64,000 nucleotides of DNA from Achromobacter pestifer (GCF_902859625.1 NZ_CADIJX010000008.1:62001-126000); one strand, 5' to 3'; positions 8,816-18,817 are shown, counted from the first letter of the stretch. Numbers and translations are program-made. The notes: generated by a model not told the origin, from the sequence alone.

Positions 8816-10069
8816 TTAAAGGCCTTGCTTGCTTTCGTTGCCCGGGATGTACGGGCTCCAGGGCTGGGCGCGGATCGGGCCCTTGCTCTTCCACACCACG
8901 TTGAACTGGCCGTCCGCCTTGATTTCGCCGATATAGACCGGCTTGTGCAGGTGGTGGTTGGTCTTGTCCATTTCGATGGTGTAGCCATCAGGCGCATTGA
9001 ACTTCTGGCCGCCCATGGCCGCGATCACCTTGTCCACGTCGGTGGTCTTGGCTTGTTCGACGGCCTGCTTCCACATGTGGATGCCGATGTAGGTGGCCTC
9101 CATCGGATCGTTCGTCACGACCGTGCTGGAGTTGGGCAGGTTCTTGGCCTTTGCGTAGGCCTTCCACTTCTTGATGAATTCCTCATTGACCGGATTCTTG
9201 ATCGATTCGAAGTAGTTCCAGGCCGCCAGGTGGCCCACCAGCGGCTTGGCGTCCACGCCGCGCAGTTCCTCTTCACCCACCGAGAACGCCACGACGGGAA
9301 CGTCGGTGGCCTTCAGGCCGGCGTTGCCCAGTTCCTTGTAGAACGGCACGTTCGAGTCGCCGTTGATGGTGGAAATGACGGCCGTCTTGCCGCCCGTGGC
9401 GAACTTCTTGATGTTGGCCACGATGGTCTGATAATCGGAATGGCCGAAGGGCGTGTAGACCTCGTCGATGTCGCTGTCCTTGACGCCCTTGGAATGCAGG
9501 AACGCGCGCAGGATCTTGTTGGTGGTGCGCGGGTATACGTAGTCGGTTCCCAGCAGCACGAAACGCTTGGCGCCACCGCCGTCTTCGCTCATCAGGTATT
9601 CCACGGCGGGGATGGCCTGCTGGTTGGGCGCGGCGCCCGTGTAGAACACGTTCTTCTCCAGCTCTTCGCCTTCATATTGCACGGGGTAGAAGAGCAGGCC
9701 GTTCAATTCCTTGAACACCGGCAGCACCGACTTGCGCGACACCGAGGTCCAGCAGCCGAAGACCACGGCGACCTTGTCTTGCGACAACAGCTGGCGTGAC
9801 TTCTCGGCAAACAGCGGCCAGTTCGATGCGGGGTCCACGATCACGGCTTCCAGCTTCTTGCCCATCACGCCGCCGTTGGCGTTGATCTCGTCGATGGTCA
9901 TCAGCGCAACGTCCTTCAGCGACGTTTCCGAGATGGCCATCGTGCCCGACAGGGAATGCAGGATGCCGACTTTGATGGTGTCTTCGGCGGCGAATACCTG
10001 CGGCATCCAACCCGACATGGCCAACAGGCTCACGGCGGTCAGTTGCTTAAGGGCTAGTCTGCGTTTCAT
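8816..10069 (-). CDS. urtA: Urea ABC transporter substrate-binding protein UrtA
   Basis: This 417-residue periplasmic urea-binding protein has a signal peptide of about 30 residues (MKRRLALKQLTAVSLLAMSG, cleaved near VFAAED). Conserved UrtA segments follow: KVGILHSLSGTMAISE, VFGCWTSVSRKSVLPV, LLFYPVQYEGEE and VLLGTDYVYPRTTN. The ATG has AGGAG at the right distance, which settles the start over a longer upstream frame. It is the first gene of urtABCDE and lies about 64 bases downstream of the start site predicted from a sigma-54 promoter. It delivers urea for the carboxylase/allophanate hydrolase pathway encoded divergently. Confidence 0.96.
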   Translation of the reverse strand: MKRRLALKQLTAVSLLAMSGWMPQVFAAEDTIKVGILHSLSGTMAISETSLKDVALMTIDEINANGGVMGKKLEAVIVDPASNWPLFAEKSRQLLSQDKVAVVFGCWTSVSRKSVLPVFKELNGLLFYPVQYEGEELEKNVFYTGAAPNQQAIPAVEYLMSEDGGGAKRFVLLGTDYVYPRTTNKILRAFLHSKGVKDSDIDEVYTPFGHSDYQTIVANIKKFATGGKTAVISTINGDSNVPFYKELGNAGLKATDVPVVAFSVGEEELRGVDAKPLVGHLAAWNYFESIKNPVNEEFIKKWKAYAKAKNLPNSSTVVTNDPMEATYIGIHMWKQAVEQAKTTDVDKVIAAMGGQKFNAPDGYTIEMDKTNHHLHKPVYIGEIKADGQFNVVWKSKGPIRAQPWSPYIPGNESKQGL

Positions 10070-10144
10070 GGTGACTCCTGGATGGAATGTGCCGGCTTGG
10101 CCGACAGGAACGATCTGAACAACACCCGACAACCTGGACTTCAA

Positions 10145-10160
10145 AGCAAAAGGCGTGCCA
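10145..10160 (-). promoter_or_regulatory. Sigma-54 (-24/-12) promoter of urtABCDE
   Basis: The minus strand reads TGGCACGCCTTTTGCT, a full match to the sigma-54 consensus TGGCAC-N5-TTGCW with exact GG-N10-GC spacing. The expected start site is near 10133, giving a leader of about 64 bases before the urtA ATG. Confidence 0.88.
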
Positions 10161-10261
10161 AGTGTCTTCGGGGCCGCATGCCACCGTATGGAGAGGGGGT
10201 GTTTACGCGAATGCGTGAGGCCGGCGCGCGGCACGCGGGCCGGAATCAAAACAGTGCCGCG

Positions 10262-10278
10262 TGCACAAAACAGGTGCG
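10262..10278. promoter_or_regulatory. NtrC-like enhancer site 1
   Basis: TGCACAAAACAGGTGCG matches the 17-bp NtrC palindrome (TGCACC-N5-GGTGCA) at all core GCAC and GGTGC positions. It sits about 115 bp from each of the two sigma-54 promoters, a normal enhancer distance for both. Confidence 0.7.
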
Positions 10279-10283
10279 TGGCT

Positions 10284-10300
10284 TGCCCGTTTGCGGTGCG
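10284..10300. promoter_or_regulatory. Possible weaker NtrC-like site 2
   Basis: TGCCCGTTTGCGGTGCG keeps the GGTGC half-site but the other half is degenerate (TGCCC for TGCAC). It starts 22 bp, two helical turns, after site 1, which suits cooperative NtrC binding. It would be weak alone. Confidence 0.4.
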
Positions 10301-10388
10301 GGCTGAGCAGGACCGATGCCATCCGGGAAGCCGGTTCGGCCCGGTCCTGTCTGGACTGTCAGAGGGGAAATGAAAAAGCCGGCCAACA

Positions 10389-10404
10389 TGGCACGGCGAT
10401 TGCT
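10389..10404 (+). promoter_or_regulatory. Sigma-54 (-24/-12) promoter of the allophanate hydrolase-urea carboxylase operon
   Basis: TGGCACGGCGATTGCT matches the sigma-54 consensus with exact GG-N10-GC spacing. Transcription should start near 10416, about 26 bases before the ATG at 10442, leaving room for the AAAGGA ribosome-binding site. Confidence 0.88.
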
Positions 10405-10441
10405 TGGGAATCCGTACTTGTATACAAGAAAGGATTCCAGC

Positions 10442-12277
10442 ATGAATGCCGCAGCAACGCAGAAGCCCCTTGCCGGTTGGACGATTGCGCAATGGCAGGA
10501 CGCCTACCGCGAAGGCGGGGCTCAGCCCGAAACGCTGTTGGCGGATTACGCCGCCGCGCCTGATGATTCCGGCGACAACGCCTGGATACGACGAGTGGAT
10601 CGCGCCACGCTTGATGAGCAATTGGATGGGCTGAGGCTGATGCTGGCGGCGGCGGGCGGCGACATGGCTCGCCTGCCGTTGTACGGCGTGCCATTCGCCA
10701 TCAAGGACAACATCGACGCCGCTGGCTGGCCCACCACCGCGGCATGCCCGGAGTTCGCCTATACCCCGGGCGAGGATGCGACCGTCGTGCAGCGCCTGCG
10801 CGCGGCCGGCGCCATTCTGGTTGGCAAGACCAATCTGGACCAGTTCGCCACCGGGCTGGTGGGCACACGGTCACCGCATGGCGCCGTGGCCAACACCTTC
10901 AACCCCGACTACGTGAGCGGGGGGTCCAGTTCCGGGTCGGCGTCGGTGGTGGCGCGCGGCTTGGCGGCGTTCTCGTTGGGTACCGATACGGCGGGGTCCG
11001 GCCGCGTGCCAGCAGGCTTCAACAACATCGTCGGCCTGAAGCCGACCAAGGGCTGGCTTAGCACCGTAGGCGTGGTGCCTGCTTGCCGCACGCTGGATTG
11101 CGTGTCCATCTTTGCCTTGACGGTGAATGATGCGGAACTCGTCGCAGACGTAGCGAGCGGCTTTGACGAGCGCGATCCCTATTCGCGCGCCATGCCGGCC
11201 GGCGCGTCGCTGCCGTGGCCCCAGGCGCCCAAGCTGGCGGTGCCCGCCACGCTGGAGTTCTTTGGCGACGCGCAAGCGGCCGCCGTGTTCGATGACGCCG
11301 TGCGCGCGTTGCAGGCCACCGGCGCTGAAGTCGAAACCATTGACTTCACGCCGTTCAATGAACTGGCTGCGCTGCTGTATCAAGGCCCGTGGGTGGCCGA
11401 GCGCTTTGCCGCTGTGGAATCGTTGTGGAAAACCGCGCCGCAGGTCATTCATCCTGTGGTGCGCGGCATCGTGGAGCAGGCCGCCGGCTACAGCGCGCTG
11501 GACGCTTTCAAGGCCGAATACCGCCGTGCCGAACTGACGCGCCAGATCCATCAGGCGTTGGCGGGATTCGACGCGCTGGTCGTGCCGACCTCGCCGTCCA
11601 TCTACACCATCGCCCAGCTGGAAGCCGATCCGGTCACGTTGAATTCGCGTTTGGGGCAGTACACCAACTTTGCCAACCTGGCCGACCTGTCGGCGCTGGC
11701 GCTTCCCGCGGGCATGCGTGCGGATGGCCTGCCTTCAGGCATCACGCTGATCGGCTTGGCGTGGCAGGACCGCGCGCTGGCGCAGTTCGGCAAGCTTTGG
11801 CAGGCGCAGCGAGGCTTGCCCCTGGGCGCCACCGGGGCACCCTTGCCCGCGGGTATCGCTGTTGGCCGCATGCCTGCCGATACCGTGCGCGTGGCGGTGG
11901 TGGGCGCGCATCTGACGGGCATGCCGCTGAATCATCAACTGACGTCGCGCCACGCGGTGTTGGCCGAGAAAACGCGCACGGCCGCCGACTACCGGCTGTA
12001 CGCCCTGGCCAACACCACACCACCCAAGCCAGGGCTTGTGAAGTCCGAATCCGGCGCACCCATCGATGTCGAGTTGTGGGACGTGCCGGTGACGGCGTTT
12101 GGCGCCTTCGTCGCCGAGATTCCCGCGCCGCTGGGCATAGGCACCTTGGAGCTTGAGGACGGCCGCCAGGTCAAGGGATTCATTTGCGAGCCGCGCGGCC
12201 TGAACGGCGCGCGGGACATCACCGCCTTCGGCGGCTGGCGCGCATATATCGCCAGCCTGAACGCCACCCCCCGATAA
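10442..12277 (+). CDS. atzF: Allophanate hydrolase
   Basis: The 611-residue enzyme hydrolyses allophanate to ammonia and CO2, the second step of urea breakdown by urea carboxylase. The first 470 residues are an amidase-signature domain with an inferred Ser-Ser-Lys triad: K88 (FAIKDN), S162 in GGSSSGSA and S186 in DTAGSGR. The remaining C-terminal domain of about 130 residues is typical of allophanate hydrolases and absent from ordinary amidases. The ATG follows AAGGA by 8 bases; the open frame extends upstream across the sigma-54 promoter but is not coding there. Urea carboxylase follows after 25 bp. It could equally be named as the allophanate hydrolase half of eukaryotic DUR1,2. Confidence 0.95.
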   Translation: MNAAATQKPLAGWTIAQWQDAYREGGAQPETLLADYAAAPDDSGDNAWIRRVDRATLDEQLDGLRLMLAAAGGDMARLPLYGVPFAIKDNIDAAGWPTTAACPEFAYTPGEDATVVQRLRAAGAILVGKTNLDQFATGLVGTRSPHGAVANTFNPDYVSGGSSSGSASVVARGLAAFSLGTDTAGSGRVPAGFNNIVGLKPTKGWLSTVGVVPACRTLDCVSIFALTVNDAELVADVASGFDERDPYSRAMPAGASLPWPQAPKLAVPATLEFFGDAQAAAVFDDAVRALQATGAEVETIDFTPFNELAALLYQGPWVAERFAAVESLWKTAPQVIHPVVRGIVEQAAGYSALDAFKAEYRRAELTRQIHQALAGFDALVVPTSPSIYTIAQLEADPVTLNSRLGQYTNFANLADLSALALPAGMRADGLPSGITLIGLAWQDRALAQFGKLWQAQRGLPLGATGAPLPAGIAVGRMPADTVRVAVVGAHLTGMPLNHQLTSRHAVLAEKTRTAADYRLYALANTTPPKPGLVKSESGAPIDVELWDVPVTAFGAFVAEIPAPLGIGTLELEDGRQVKGFICEPRGLNGARDITAFGGWRAYIASLNATPR

Positions 12278-12302
12278 CCGCCAGACCCCTGGGAGCCGCA
12301 TC

Positions 12303-15300
12303 GTGTTCGATACCGTTCTGATTGCCAATCGTGGCGAAATCGCCGTTCGCGCCATCCGCACCCTCAAGCGGTTGGGTATTCGCAGCGTGGCGGTGTATTC
12401 CGACCCTGACCGCAACGCCGCGCATGTGCGCGAAGCCGATGTGGCCGTCGCGCTGGGCGGCGAGAAAGCCGCCGACAGCTATCTGCGCATGGACCTGTTG
12501 CTGGCGGCTGCGCGCGAACACGGCGCGCAGGCCATCTATCCGGGCTATGGGTTTTTGTCTGAAAGCGCGGAGTTCGCCGATGCCTGCGAAGCGGCGGGCA
12601 TCGCTTTCGTCGGCCCGACGCCTTTGCAGATCCGCGAGTTCGGCCTGAAGCACCGGTCGCGCGAACTGGCCGCCGAAGCCGGCGTGCCCATGACGCCCGG
12701 AACGGGCCTGCTGGCCAGCCTGGGCGAAGCGCTGTCCCAGGCCGAGCGCATCGGCTATCCGGTCATGCTCAAGAGCACGGCGGGAGGCGGAGGCATTGGC
12801 TTGTCGCGTTGCGAGAACGAAGCCGAACTGACCGTCGCGTTCGACAGCGTGCAGCGCATGGGTGAACACTTCTTCCGCGATGGTGGCGCGTTCATCGAAC
12901 GCTATGTGGACAACGCACGGCATGTGGAGGTGCAGATCTTTGGCGACGGCGCGGGACGTGTGCTGGCGCTGGGCGAACGCGATTGCTCGGTGCAGCGGCG
13001 CAACCAGAAAGTCATCGAGGAAACGCCGGCGCCGCTGCTGCCTGCCGCCACGCGCGCCGCCTTGCTGGCGGCTGCCGTGCAACTGGGTGAATCCGTGAAC
13101 TATCGTTCGGCAGGGACGGTGGAATTCATCTACGACCCGGCTCGCGACAGCTTCTATTTCCTGGAGGTCAACACGCGCTTGCAAGTCGAACACCCGGTCA
13201 CCGAAGCCGTCACCGGCCTGGACCTGGTGGAATGCATGCTGCGCGTGGCGGCGGGCGAACCGCTGGACTACGCCGCCATGTCGCGCGCGCCGCAGGGCGC
13301 ATCGATCGAAGTGCGGCTGTACGCTGAAGATCCGCTGCGCCAGTTTCAGCCGTCTCCTGGCGTGCTGACCGAGGTGTCGTTCCCGGAAGGCGTGCGGGTG
13401 GACGGCTGGGTGGCCACCGGCACCGAGGTGCCGGCGTTCTATGACCCCATGCTGGCCAAGCTGATCGTGCATGCCGAAACGCGGGAGGCCGCGTTGGACA
13501 AGCTGGCGGATGCGTTGGCGCGCACGCGGCTGCACGGCATCGCCACCAATCTGGACTACCTGCGCCAGATCGTCGCCGATGAACGCTTTCGCGCCGGCAA
13601 GTTGTCCACGCGCTTCCTGGAAAGCTTCGCTTACCGGCCTGCCGCGATTGAAGTGGTGCAAGCCGGAACCTATACCAGCGTGCAGGACTATCCCGGGCGC
13701 GCGGGCTATTGGGACATCGGCGTGCCGCCGTCTGGCCCGATGGACGACTACGCTTTTCGCGTGGCCAACCGCATTGTCGGCAACGCGCCGGATGCCGCAG
13801 GCATCGAAGCCACGCTGATCGGTCCCACGCTGCGTTTTCATGGCGACGCCATCGTGGCGTTGACGGGCGCCGAGTGCGCTGCCACGCTGGACGGCGAGCC
13901 GGTGCCGATGTGGCAGCCCATTGCCGTGCGTTCGGGGCAGGTGCTGGCCACCGGCCGCGCGCTGTCGGGCTGCCGCAGCTACCTGGCCGTGCGCAACGGC
14001 CTGGACGTCCCGGTCTATCTGGGCAGCCGGTCGACCTTCGCGTTGGGGCAGTTCGGCGGACATGCCGGTCGCACGCTGCGCGTCGGTGACATGCTGCCGG
14101 TCGTGCGCCCCGAACTTGCCGGCAGTGCGGCAACCCCGCCCGTGGCGGAACCGCAGGCAGCCGCGGCGGACTTGATTCCCGTGTATGGCAACACCTGGGA
14201 AATCGGGGTGCTGTACGGCCCCCATGGCGCACCGGACTTTTTCCAGCCTGAATCCATGGACACCTTTTTCTCGGCCGACTGGGAGGTGCACTACAACTCC
14301 AACCGGCTGGGCGTGCGCCTGATCGGCCCCAAGCCGACGTGGGCGCGTGAGAATGGTGGCGAAGCGGGACTGCATCCCTCAAACATTCATGACTGCGAAT
14401 ACGCCATCGGCAGCATCAATTTCACGGGCGACAGCCCCGTCATCTTGACGCGGGACGGCCCCAGCCTGGGCGGCTTCGTCTGCCCGGTTACCATCGCACG
14501 CGCCGAGCTATGGAAGGTGGGGCAGGTCAAGCCGGGTGACCGCATCCGCTTTGTGCGTATCGATTATCCGCAGGCCGTTGCACTGGAGGCCGCTCAGGAT
14601 CAAAGCGTTGCGGCCTTGTCGACGGTGGCGCCCGCCGCCACCGAACCATCAGCGGTGCCGGCCACGGTGTCCGAAACCATCATCGCAGCCTTGCCCGCCG
14701 CAGGGGCGCGTCCCTCCGTGTCGTACCGCCAAGCCGGTGACGGCTACCTGTTGCTGGAGTATGGCGACAACGTGCTGGACTTGGCGTTGCGCATGCGTAT
14801 CCATCTGCTGATGGAAGCCCTGAACGCCGCGCCCATTGCTGGCGTGCAGGAGTTGTCGCCGGGCGTGCGGTCGTTGCAGATCCGTTACGACAGCCGGTTG
14901 ATCCTGCAAGGCGCGCTGATTGCCCGCTTGCTGAAAATCGAGGAAAGCCTGGCCGATGTCGCCACGCTGAAAGTTCCCACGCGCGTTGTCTATCTGCCGA
15001 TGGCCTTCGAGGACTCGGCCACGCTGGGCGCCGTGCAGCGCTATCAGGAAACCGTGCGCGCCAACGCGCCGTGGCTGCCGAACAATGTGGACTTCATCCA
15101 GCGCATCAATGGCCTGGGCAGTCGCAACGACGTCCGGAATATTGTGTTCGACGCCAGCTACCTGATCATGGGCCTGGGCGACGTTTATCTGGGGGCGCCT
15201 TGCGCGGTGCCGATCGATCCGCGCCATCGCCTGCTGACCTCCAAGTACAACCCCGCGCGCACGTTCACGGCCGAAGGCACGGTGGGGATCGGCGGCGTCT

Positions 15301-15947
15301 ACATGTGCATCTATGGCATGGATTCGCCTGGCGGCTATCAGTTGGTCGGCCGCACCTTGCCGATCTGGAACAAATTCCTGAAGAACCCCGTGTTTCAGGA
15401 AGGCAAGCCCTGGCTGCTGCGCTTCTTCGATCAAGTGCGTTTCTACCCGGTGACGGAAGCCGAACTGGACGTGCTGCGCGAAGACTTCCGCGAAGGCCGG
15501 GCCACGGTTCGCATCGAGGAAGAAGTGTTCGACTTCGCCGCGCATCAACGCTTTCTGGCGGAACAGGCAGACAGCATCGCGGTCTTCCAGACTCGTCAGA
15601 AAAGTGCGTTCGACGCCGAGGTGGCCCTGTGGAAAACCGAGGATGTGGTGGTGGAGTCCGCGGCCGCCGAATTGGAATCCGAAGCCGACGTTGCGCTGCG
15701 CGAAGGCGAACGGCTGGTCAGCGCGGATATGTGCGGCAACGTCTGGAAGATTCCGGTCCAGGTGGGGCAGAGCGTATCCGCTGGCGACACGCTGGTCGTT
15801 GTCGAGGCCATGAAGATGGAACTGTCCGTCATCGCGCCTGCCTCCGGCATCGTCACTGCGATTCGCTGCGTGCCGGGCAAGCCCGTCAACGCGGGCGATC
15901 CGCTGATTGTGCTGGCTGAAGACGCCACCTGCCCCGTGGCCGGATGA
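12303..15947 (+). CDS. uca: Urea carboxylase (biotin-dependent)
   Basis: This 1214-residue protein has a biotin carboxylase domain at about 1-450 (FDTVLIANRGEIAVR, KSTAGGGGIGL, EVNTRLQVEHPVTE). An AHS2/KipA-like carboxyltransferase half follows at about 455-780, then AHS1/KipI-like at about 830-1050, and a C-terminal biotinyl domain with VEAMKMELS, where K1171 should carry biotin. It converts urea, bicarbonate and ATP to allophanate. The start is GTG with GGGAG upstream. Some proteins with this layout are guanidine carboxylases, but here the partner is a urea transporter and no guanidine riboswitch or carboxylase-associated subunits are seen, so urea is favoured. Confidence 0.93.
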   Translation: MFDTVLIANRGEIAVRAIRTLKRLGIRSVAVYSDPDRNAAHVREADVAVALGGEKAADSYLRMDLLLAAAREHGAQAIYPGYGFLSESAEFADACEAAGIAFVGPTPLQIREFGLKHRSRELAAEAGVPMTPGTGLLASLGEALSQAERIGYPVMLKSTAGGGGIGLSRCENEAELTVAFDSVQRMGEHFFRDGGAFIERYVDNARHVEVQIFGDGAGRVLALGERDCSVQRRNQKVIEETPAPLLPAATRAALLAAAVQLGESVNYRSAGTVEFIYDPARDSFYFLEVNTRLQVEHPVTEAVTGLDLVECMLRVAAGEPLDYAAMSRAPQGASIEVRLYAEDPLRQFQPSPGVLTEVSFPEGVRVDGWVATGTEVPAFYDPMLAKLIVHAETREAALDKLADALARTRLHGIATNLDYLRQIVADERFRAGKLSTRFLESFAYRPAAIEVVQAGTYTSVQDYPGRAGYWDIGVPPSGPMDDYAFRVANRIVGNAPDAAGIEATLIGPTLRFHGDAIVALTGAECAATLDGEPVPMWQPIAVRSGQVLATGRALSGCRSYLAVRNGLDVPVYLGSRSTFALGQFGGHAGRTLRVGDMLPVVRPELAGSAATPPVAEPQAAAADLIPVYGNTWEIGVLYGPHGAPDFFQPESMDTFFSADWEVHYNSNRLGVRLIGPKPTWARENGGEAGLHPSNIHDCEYAIGSINFTGDSPVILTRDGPSLGGFVCPVTIARAELWKVGQVKPGDRIRFVRIDYPQAVALEAAQDQSVAALSTVAPAATEPSAVPATVSETIIAALPAAGARPSVSYRQAGDGYLLLEYGDNVLDLALRMRIHLLMEALNAAPIAGVQELSPGVRSLQIRYDSRLILQGALIARLLKIEESLADVATLKVPTRVVYLPMAFEDSATLGAVQRYQETVRANAPWLPNNVDFIQRINGLGSRNDVRNIVFDASYLIMGLGDVYLGAPCAVPIDPRHRLLTSKYNPARTFTAEGTVGIGGVYMCIYGMDSPGGYQLVGRTLPIWNKFLKNPVFQEGKPWLLRFFDQVRFYPVTEAELDVLREDFREGRATVRIEEEVFDFAAHQRFLAEQADSIAVFQTRQKSAFDAEVALWKTEDVVVESAAAELESEADVALREGERLVSADMCGNVWKIPVQVGQSVSAGDTLVVVEAMKMELSVIAPASGIVTAIRCVPGKPVNAGDPLIVLAEDATCPVAG

Positions 15948-16675
15948 TGCGTCTGGAATCCGTTCAAGTCAGCCCGGCCATGCGGCAGGCGCCGGCGCTG
16001 GCGGGATCGCTGGCCGATCAGGTCTACCAGCGCATCAAGGACGACCTGTTCGACTTTCGCATGCTGCCGGGTGAACGCTTCACCGAAGCCGACCTGGTGG
16101 CGCGGCTGGGAGTCAGCCGCACGCCGGTGCGGCTGGGCCTGGTCCGATTGGAGCGCGAAGGATTCGTGCTGGCTCGGCCACGCAGCGGCTGGCAGGTAAG
16201 GCCGTTTGACTTTGAACGTTTCGAGGCACTGTACGACGTGCGCGTGGTGCTGGAGCAGGCGGCTGTGGATAAGCTGTGTGTGCGTGAAAACATGGATGAA
16301 ACCGGCATGCTGGGCGCGTTGACGGACGTGTGGCTAGTGCCGCCGCCCCAGCGCATCCTGGACGGCCGGCTGGTGGCTCAGCTGGACGAGGCGTTCCATT
16401 GCTCGCTGGTGGCGGCCGCCGGCAATCCGGAGATGGCGCAAATCCACCGGGACGTCACCGAGAAGATCCGCATTGTGCGGCGGCTGGATTTCACCAAGGA
16501 TTTCCGCGTGGACGCGACTTACGACGAACACGCCGCGATCCTGCGCGCCGTGTTGGCCCGGCGCAGCGACGAGGCGGCGCGCATGCTGCGCTCGCACATC
16601 GACATGAGCAAGGCCGAGGTGCGCAAGATCACGCTGCATATGCTGCATGAGGCGCGTGAGAGGGGAGGGGCATGA
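15944..16675 (+). CDS. GntR-family regulator with FCD domain
   Basis: The 243-residue regulator has an N-terminal winged helix (LADQVYQRIKDDLF ... LGVSRTPVRLGLVRLEREGFV) and a C-terminal FCD effector domain with the metal-ligand pattern Asp-x3-His (DEAFH), DEHAAIL and SHIDMSK. It overlaps the urea carboxylase stop (ATGATG), so either of two adjacent Met codons may start it. Position as third gene of the operon suggests it tunes urea or allophanate metabolism, but the ligand is unknown. Its stop codon overlaps the first bases of a REP palindrome. Confidence 0.88.
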   Translation: MMRLESVQVSPAMRQAPALAGSLADQVYQRIKDDLFDFRMLPGERFTEADLVARLGVSRTPVRLGLVRLEREGFVLARPRSGWQVRPFDFERFEALYDVRVVLEQAAVDKLCVRENMDETGMLGALTDVWLVPPPQRILDGRLVAQLDEAFHCSLVAAAGNPEMAQIHRDVTEKIRIVRRLDFTKDFRVDATYDEHAAILRAVLARRSDEAARMLRSHIDMSKAEVRKITLHMLHEARERGGA

Positions 16676-16815
16676 TGGGTTGCGCGCGCTGAAGAATCGC
16701 GTTCATGTTCATGGCATCCCGCGCTTCACCCATCCTACAAGGCACGACTGTCCCTCGTAGGATGGGTGAAGCGCGAGAAACTCTGAAGAAAAAAATCCCT
16801 GGTCAACGCGCGCAA

Positions 16816-16821
<6 letters not shown>
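16674..16821. repeat. REP/BIME-like palindromic element
   Basis: This 148-bp mirror-symmetric element has outer arms GATGGGTTGCGCGC (16674-16687) and GCGCGCAACCCATC (16808-16821), which are perfect complements. The inner arms at 16720-16738 and 16757-16775 are perfect 19-bp complements built on GTAGGATGGGTGAAGCGCG. It belongs to the same family as the array at 23.2-23.75 kb. It begins inside the gntR stop codon and could act as an mRNA 3' stabiliser or terminator. The family is probably moved by the Y1 transposase at 22.6 kb. Confidence 0.85.
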
Positions 16822-17863
<1,042 letters not shown>

Positions 17864-17864
17864 A

Positions 17865-18377
17865 TCATTTCACGCGATGCAGCCGGCTGACCGTGTCGCG
17901 CCCCTGCATCAGCGCACCCAGTTTTTCACGGGCACGCGACAGCCGGGACATGACCGTGCCGGCGGGCACGCCCAGCACCTGGGCGGTTTCCTGGTAGGAC
18001 AGGTCTTCCACGCAAATCAGCAACAGCACTTCCCGCTGCTCGGCCGGCAGGGCTTGCAGGCAGCGGTCCAGGTCGCGCACCTCCAGGTGGTCGGTCTGCG
18101 TGGCGCGCACCGGCACGTCGGGCATGTCGCCCGTGGCGGTTTGATCCGCCCGCCGATTGTTGGCGCGCACGCCGTCGATGAAATGGTTATGCATGATGCC
18201 GAACATCCAGGCGCGGAGTTCGCCGCGCCGTTGCCATCGCGAATAGCGGCTCCATGCGCGCTCCAGCGTGTCCTGAACCAGGTCGTCGGCCCGGTGAAGG
18301 TCACCCGTCAGCCCCCGGGCGTAACGCCGCAGGCTGGGGATGCAGGCCAGGATCAGGGCTTCGTCTTCGGCGCGCAT
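17865..18377 (-). CDS. ECF-type RNA polymerase sigma factor
   Basis: This 170-residue group IV sigma factor has region 2 (DDLVQDTLERAWSRYSRWQ ... WMFGIMHNHFIDG) and region 4 (ALPAEQREVLLLICVEDLSYQETAQVLGVP, AGTVMSRLSRAREKL). It lies between a COG4315 gene and the anti-sigma gene on the same strand. A promoter with typical ECF elements precedes the first gene, so the sigma factor probably drives its own operon. Target genes elsewhere are unknown. Confidence 0.93.
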   Translation of the reverse strand: MRAEDEALILACIPSLRRYARGLTGDLHRADDLVQDTLERAWSRYSRWQRRGELRAWMFGIMHNHFIDGVRANNRRADQTATGDMPDVPVRATQTDHLEVRDLDRCLQALPAEQREVLLLICVEDLSYQETAQVLGVPAGTVMSRLSRAREKLGALMQGRDTVSRLHRVK

Positions 18378-18408
18378 GGTTTGAAACGGATGCTCGGGTC
18401 AGGCCGCT

Positions 18409-18777
18409 TCAGGGCTTGATGACGTGCCAGACATCCTTGAAGTTGTCGCCCGTCTTGTCGCCCGGCTTCGTGTCCTTGGCGAACAGGTAGACAGGCTTGC
18501 CCTTGTGGGCCCATTGCTTGGAGCCGTCGTCACGGGTAATGATGGTCAGGTCGCCCATGGGTTTGGCATCGGCGGCGGCGGTGACCGGGGGCCAGGCCTT
18601 GGCGCACTGGTCGTTGCAGGCGCTTTTGCCTGCGGTGTCCTTGTCGAAGGTGTAGAGCGTCATGCCCGCGCTGTTGACCAGGATGCCATCCTGGGTTTTG
18701 ACGGCCTGGGCGTGGGCGCCGGCCGAGAACAGGGCGGCGGAACCGAGAACCAGAGCGGCGGCGATGTGATTGCGCAT
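18409..18777 (-). CDS. Secreted COG4315 protein (Yx(FWY)xxD repeat family)
   Basis: The 122-residue protein has a signal peptide cleaved near AHA-QAVK and two copies of the family motif: LYTFDKD (about residue 42) and a second, YLFAKD, near residue 97. CNDQC in the middle supplies two Cys that may pair. Mature chain length and motif order fit PF03640, an export-targeted family of unknown function. It is the first gene of the ECF operon, 31 bp ahead of the sigma gene, and is therefore a likely direct product of the stress response. SD GAGG precedes the ATG. Confidence 0.85.
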   Translation of the reverse strand: MRNHIAAALVLGSAALFSAGAHAQAVKTQDGILVNSAGMTLYTFDKDTAGKSACNDQCAKAWPPVTAAADAKPMGDLTIITRDDGSKQWAHKGKPVYLFAKDTKPGDKTGDNFKDVWHVIKP

Positions 18778-18817
18778 GTTGTGCCTCGTAGATAGGAAAG
18801 TGGGGGACTGCCCTCTA

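Larger units (their letters stand above)
10070..10441. promoter_or_regulatory. Divergent control region of the urea uptake and degradation operons
   Basis: This 372-bp gene-free stretch separates urtA (minus) from allophanate hydrolase (plus). It carries one sigma-54 promoter facing each way and a central NtrC-like palindrome with a weaker second copy, all listed separately. A partial IHF-like match (AATCAAAACAGTG, 10244-10256) lies next to the NtrC site. No guanidine-riboswitch-like structure was recognised. The layout predicts nitrogen-limitation control of both operons from shared enhancer sites. Confidence 0.75.

Noticed and set aside
10070..10441. Guanidine riboswitch upstream of the carboxylase operon
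   Set aside because: No ykkC-like conserved core could be recognised; the region is explained by sigma-54 and NtrC-like sites.
10316..10441. Longer N-terminus for allophanate hydrolase from an upstream Met
   Set aside because: That stretch includes the -24/-12 promoter and lacks an SD, whereas the ATG at 10442 has AAGGA upstream.
12219..14375. A 718-codon open frame antisense to urea carboxylase
   Set aside because: It mirrors a well-supported conserved protein, has no recognisable motifs and no SD.
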